A stretch of DNA of 64,000 nt, taken from contig NZ_JAGFBU010000003.1 in NCBI RefSeq assembly GCF_017948675.1, positions 335,627 through 399,626 on the forward strand, in the 5' to 3' direction. The notes under the pieces are model-generated. The model did no database searches, was not told where the DNA came from, and saw nothing but the letters and a program-made list of their open reading frames with translations. This stretch comes from Flavobacterium flabelliforme. Lineage in GTDB: Bacteria; Bacteroidota; Bacteroidia; Flavobacteriales; Flavobacteriaceae. Every line of letters begins with the position of its first letter. The stretch's first letter is position 1. Shown here piece after piece: positions 61,272 through 64,000 of the stretch. Made by a program: the position numbers and the translations under genes.

Positions 61272-63426
61272 GAAGAAAAAATATATTCAATACCCTAAGG
61301 AGAGAGCAATATTATCTGATGTATTACCTTATGAGATTCCAATTACTTTTTCGAACAGATATTTATATCGATTTTTGGTTGAGAATAATATTTGTATTGA
61401 TGATGATAAAATTGTCTTTAAGAATGATTTTGAAGGAGATGATTTAATAGCTTTTAAAGAAATTTTAAAAATATTATTTCATCCTGATTTTGAAAATAAA
61501 GAGGATTACAAATTTAGAAGGATTCCTTTTACATATAGAATTACACATAAAGAAAAAGACTTTAGGGAATTAGCATTAATACACCCAATTAACCAGCTAA
61601 AGTTAATCAAGTTCTATGAAGACTTTAAAGAATCTATTCTGTACTCATGTTCTATAAGTAGTTTCAGCATTAGAAAACCTGTTGAAGTTGCAAAATATAG
61701 TTTCTTTAATGATAAGTTACACGAATTAAATAAGGGAGACAATAATGACTTTTTAGAATTAAATGGTAGAGAATACGAAAATTTAAAAACTTTTTTTTCG
61801 TATAAGCAATATACAAATATTTATAAGTTTTATGAAGATTACAGATATCATCGAGCTGAAAAAAAGTATAATTTTCTATTTAAATTTGATATAGCAAAAT
61901 GTTTTGACAGCATTTATACGCATTCAATTTCATGGGCTGTTTTAGGATTAGATCCTGTAAAAGAAAATGTTGATGCATCAAAGAAAAATTTTTCGGGAAT
62001 ATTCGATAAGTTCATTCAGTACTCGAATTACGGGGAAACAAATGGAATTTTGATTGGTCCAGAATTTTCCAGAATTTTCGCTGAAATTATTCTACAAAGG
62101 ATTGATAAAATTGTAGAAGAAAAAATTAAGTTAAAAGGCTTTACAAATAAGATAGATTATGAATTGTACAGATATGTAGATGATTATTTTTTATTCTGTG
62201 ATGATGATTCATTAAAAGAAGATATTTTTAAAATATTCAAACACGAATTAAAAGAATATAAATTATCCATAAATAATTCTAAAACGATTGAATATAAAAA
62301 ACCAATTATCACCGAAATTACAATTGCTAAAGAAAAAATCAATAGATTGTTTTCAGAAACGCCAAGATTTTTAATTAAAAAATTAGACAAAAAAGAAAGT
62401 TCAGTTGAAGAGAATAAAGATGATATTGAAATACTTAATCATAAGTTTTCATTTTATTTTAATCCAGATAATTTAATAACTCAATATAAAATTTTAATTA
62501 AAGAATCAACTGTTGATTACAAAGATGTTTTGAATTATAGTTTGGCTCTTTTAAATAATATCATAGAAAGAAATCTTGTAAATTTTGAAAAAGTATATCT
62601 TGCTTATAAAAGTAAAATACAGTTAGGTGAAATAAGTGATATTAATGAAATAAGTAAATTAGACAAAGTTGAGGACTCTTTGACCTCGCATCTTGTAAAT
62701 TTTATTGATTTTGTTTTTTTTATTTATTCGGTTTCTCCAAGAGTAAACTCTACTATTAAAACCTGTCATATTTTATCTAAAATACTTGTTTTTTATAAGT
62801 TAAAGCGAAAATCAGATAAAAAGTTTATTCTAAGTACTAATAATAGAAATAGAATTTTTAAAAAGATACTTGATGAGTCGAGTCTAATAATTAAAAAGAA
62901 TTCAATTAATGAATATGCTCAGATTGAAACATTATATCTTTTAACTGTAATTAGAGAATTAAATAGAGAGTTTAGAATTCCAGAGGTTTTACTAGAGAAG
63001 TTTATAGGTTTTGACAATAAAAAAAATGAAATTCCAGATTGTCAATTAAATTATTTTTCAATAATGGTATTGTTGTTTTATTTAGGGCATTCAAAAAAGT
63101 ACCAAAAAATCAAGGTTGCAATAAAAATATATATTGAAAATTATATAAAAAGTTTTCCAATTGAAAAAAGAAATAAATCTTCTGAGTTAACTCATCTAAT
63201 AATCGATTTAATTGTTTGTCCATTCCTGTCGACACAAGATAAAAGAAGAATTTTTGCAATATATAAGAATAGCAAAGGTGTTAACGAATTAAAGAACGAT
63301 TTCGAAACGTTGGATAAAATTCGCTTTTTTCAAAAAAGACACATGAAATATGGGTTTACTAAATGGGAAAGGTTTAATTTAGCAAAGGAATTAGAATACA
63401 AAAAAAGTCAAGAGGTTTACTCTTAA
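61264..63426 (+). CDS. drt3b: Defence-associated reverse transcriptase, Drt3b-like (UG8 type)
   Basis: 720 aa. RT core: catalytic Asp209 in FKFDIAKCFDSIYTHSI, then TNGILIGPEFSRIFAEIIL (~259-277), and YRYVDDYFLF (YVDD at 304-307). A distinctive ~200-residue N-terminus has LPYEIPITFSNRYLYRFL (residues 21-38), a segment I associate with UG8/Abi-type RTs; Glu24 there may correspond to the residue discussed as part of template-free nucleotide selection in the known DRT3. The last ~370 residues are helical with no named domain. It overlaps drt3a by 8 nt, so expression is coupled. Confidence 0.83.
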   Translation: MSKKKKYIQYPKERAILSDVLPYEIPITFSNRYLYRFLVENNICIDDDKIVFKNDFEGDDLIAFKEILKILFHPDFENKEDYKFRRIPFTYRITHKEKDFRELALIHPINQLKLIKFYEDFKESILYSCSISSFSIRKPVEVAKYSFFNDKLHELNKGDNNDFLELNGREYENLKTFFSYKQYTNIYKFYEDYRYHRAEKKYNFLFKFDIAKCFDSIYTHSISWAVLGLDPVKENVDASKKNFSGIFDKFIQYSNYGETNGILIGPEFSRIFAEIILQRIDKIVEEKIKLKGFTNKIDYELYRYVDDYFLFCDDDSLKEDIFKIFKHELKEYKLSINNSKTIEYKKPIITEITIAKEKINRLFSETPRFLIKKLDKKESSVEENKDDIEILNHKFSFYFNPDNLITQYKILIKESTVDYKDVLNYSLALLNNIIERNLVNFEKVYLAYKSKIQLGEISDINEISKLDKVEDSLTSHLVNFIDFVFFIYSVSPRVNSTIKTCHILSKILVFYKLKRKSDKKFILSTNNRNRIFKKILDESSLIIKKNSINEYAQIETLYLLTVIRELNREFRIPEVLLEKFIGFDNKKNEIPDCQLNYFSIMVLLFYLGHSKKYQKIKVAIKIYIENYIKSFPIEKRNKSSELTHLIIDLIVCPFLSTQDKRRIFAIYKNSKGVNELKNDFETLDKIRFFQKRHMKYGFTKWERFNLAKELEYKKSQEVYS

Positions 63427-63430
63427 AAAT

Positions 63431-63585
63431 ATTGCCAACACCGATCTCCAGTTTGAATGTTTTATATTTCAATCTAGAATTTAAGAATGATTTATTATTT
63501 TTAAATTCACACACTTGTAGTTGGCAGCACTCTGTAAAAGAGGAAAACTTTAGCAACCTGAGGAGATGAAGGTTGCTTTTTTTAT
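63431..63585 (+). ncRNA. Probable DRT3 noncoding RNA with CACACAC template stretch
   Basis: Directly after drt3b. Visible structure: TGCCAAC (63433-63439) pairs with GTTGGCA (63520-63526); GAATTTAA (63477-63484) pairs perfectly with TTAAATTC (63501-63508); right after this stem comes CACACAC (63508-63514, ACACAC at 63509-63514) in an otherwise unpaired stretch. The 3' end is a terminator: AGCAACC (63552-63558) / GGTTGCT (63571-63577) plus T-run. In the published DRT3 system an ACACAC within the ncRNA templates poly(GT). Exact ends and promoter are not known. Confidence 0.7.
63552..63583 (+). terminator. Terminator at the 3' end of the putative ncRNA
   Basis: AGCAACC (63552-63558) and GGTTGCT (63571-63577), 12-nt loop, then seven or more T. 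The loop contains GGAGAT, which could pair with ATCTCC at 63444-63449. Confidence 0.8.
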
Positions 63586-63616
63586 AAAACTACTACAACA
63601 GAATATTAATCAATAA

Positions 63617-64000
63617 ATGACCATCCACACCCTAAAATCCCAAAACCTAATCCTTTTCGAAGTTATTTCGGGCAGTAAATCGTTTGGGTTAAACACACCA
63701 ACTTCGGATACGGATATAAAAGGAGTGTATTATTTGCCGAAGGAAAAATTCTTTGGGTTAGATTATATTCCGCAAATTGCGAATGAAACTAATGATGAGG
63801 TCTATTACGAAATCGGTCGTTTTGTTGAACTGCTTTTAAAAAATAATCCCAATATATTAGAAATCCTCGCTACGCCTGATGATTGTATTTTGTACAAACA
63901 TCCGCTGATGGATAATTTTAAAATAGAGGATTTCTTGTCCAAATTGTGCAAAGATTCTTTTGCGGGTTATGCCGTTACACAAATCAAAAAGGCGAGGGGT
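63617..64000 (+). CDS. Second nucleotidyltransferase (YcgL-type), 3' end outside the window
   Basis: The first 128 codons are present. N-terminal motif VISGSKSFGLNTPTSDTDIKGVYY carries the G-S and D-x-D pattern of pol-beta-type nucleotidyltransferases. Then FVELLLKNNPNILEILATP is typical of the COG3541-like group. It is a distant paralogue of the 254-aa nucleotidyltransferase at 59023; the DRT3 block sits between the two. Confidence 0.75.
   Translation, partial: MTIHTLKSQNLILFEVISGSKSFGLNTPTSDTDIKGVYYLPKEKFFGLDYIPQIANETNDEVYYEIGRFVELLLKNNPNILEILATPDDCILYKHPLMDNFKIEDFLSKLCKDSFAGYAVTQIKKARG

Noticed and set aside
59790-63426. Reverse transcriptases considered as retron or group II intron parts
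   Set aside because: There are two RTs, no maturase, HNH or intron RNA ends, no msr/msd-like inverted repeats before the RT and no effector gene; the RT pair plus downstream RNA fits DRT3 better.

Overview
The window reads as a chromosomal segment of a low-GC Bacteroidota, most likely a Flavobacterium or close relative. Evidence: a type IX secretion (T9SS) sorting tail, a fused ResB/CcsA cytochrome c biogenesis protein, a fused alpha/beta 2-oxoacid dehydrogenase E1, menaquinone as the quinone, TAnnTTTG-type promoter boxes, AT-rich intergenic DNA, and hairpin-bearing repeats that I know from Flavobacteriaceae. No complete tRNA, rRNA, CRISPR array or transposase gene was found.

Layout. 1-3.4 kb: end of a CcsBA protein and a membrane AraC-type regulator. 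3.7-11 kb: a surface-protein operon (T9SS protein, outer-membrane barrel, a fibre-like protein with nine exact 46-residue repeats, a large beta-helix protein). 11-21 kb: ECF sigma/anti-sigma pair, glutathione peroxidase, Dus, GNAT, thioredoxin-like protein, menD, a DUF2853-type protein, M28 peptidase, cupin and lipoprotein. 21-30.3 kb: menaquinone genes menB, menA, menC mixed with an S1-domain protein, a YdbS/YdbT-like PH-domain pair, a UPF0173 hydrolase and a TPR protein. 30.5-41.2 kb: a long run of minus-strand envelope and stress genes (YtxH, holin-like, two tandem 50-aa membrane proteins, porin, coiled-coil lipoproteins, Mla transporter, DUF2383, Dps, M23). 41.4-53.7 kb: housekeeping genes (2-oxoacid dehydrogenase E1, a degenerate M1-like protein, LOG family, quinone oxidoreductase, uvrA, panE-like). 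53.7-64 kb: accessory DNA with a broken GIY-YIG gene, an attC-like hairpin, a GMC oxidoreductase, a WYL regulator, an HD hydrolase, a T4 Pnk-type 3'-phosphatase domain without its kinase, and two nucleotidyltransferases.

The most interesting locus is 59.8-63.6 kb, between the two nucleotidyltransferases. Two different reverse transcriptases sit in tandem with an 8-bp overlap (YVDD in both; 493 and 720 aa). They are followed by an intergenic RNA-like sequence with a closing stem, an internal hairpin, a single-stranded CACACAC and a terminator. This is the architecture of the DRT3 (UG3 + UG8) anti-phage system, in which an ACACAC stretch in a noncoding RNA templates poly(GT) synthesis by the first RT. 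Here it sits inside what looks like an RNA-repair or tRNA-repair gene neighbourhood and starts only 2 nt after the upstream nucleotidyltransferase. The ncRNA, its boundaries and the link with the neighbouring repair genes are inferences from sequence.

Intergenic DNA also holds items that simple gene finding misses: a decayed gene at 22.3-22.6 kb, the GIY-YIG pseudogene, tandem 50-codon genes, three members of a hairpin-centred repeat family, a 58-bp perfect palindrome terminator, and operator-like inverted repeats.
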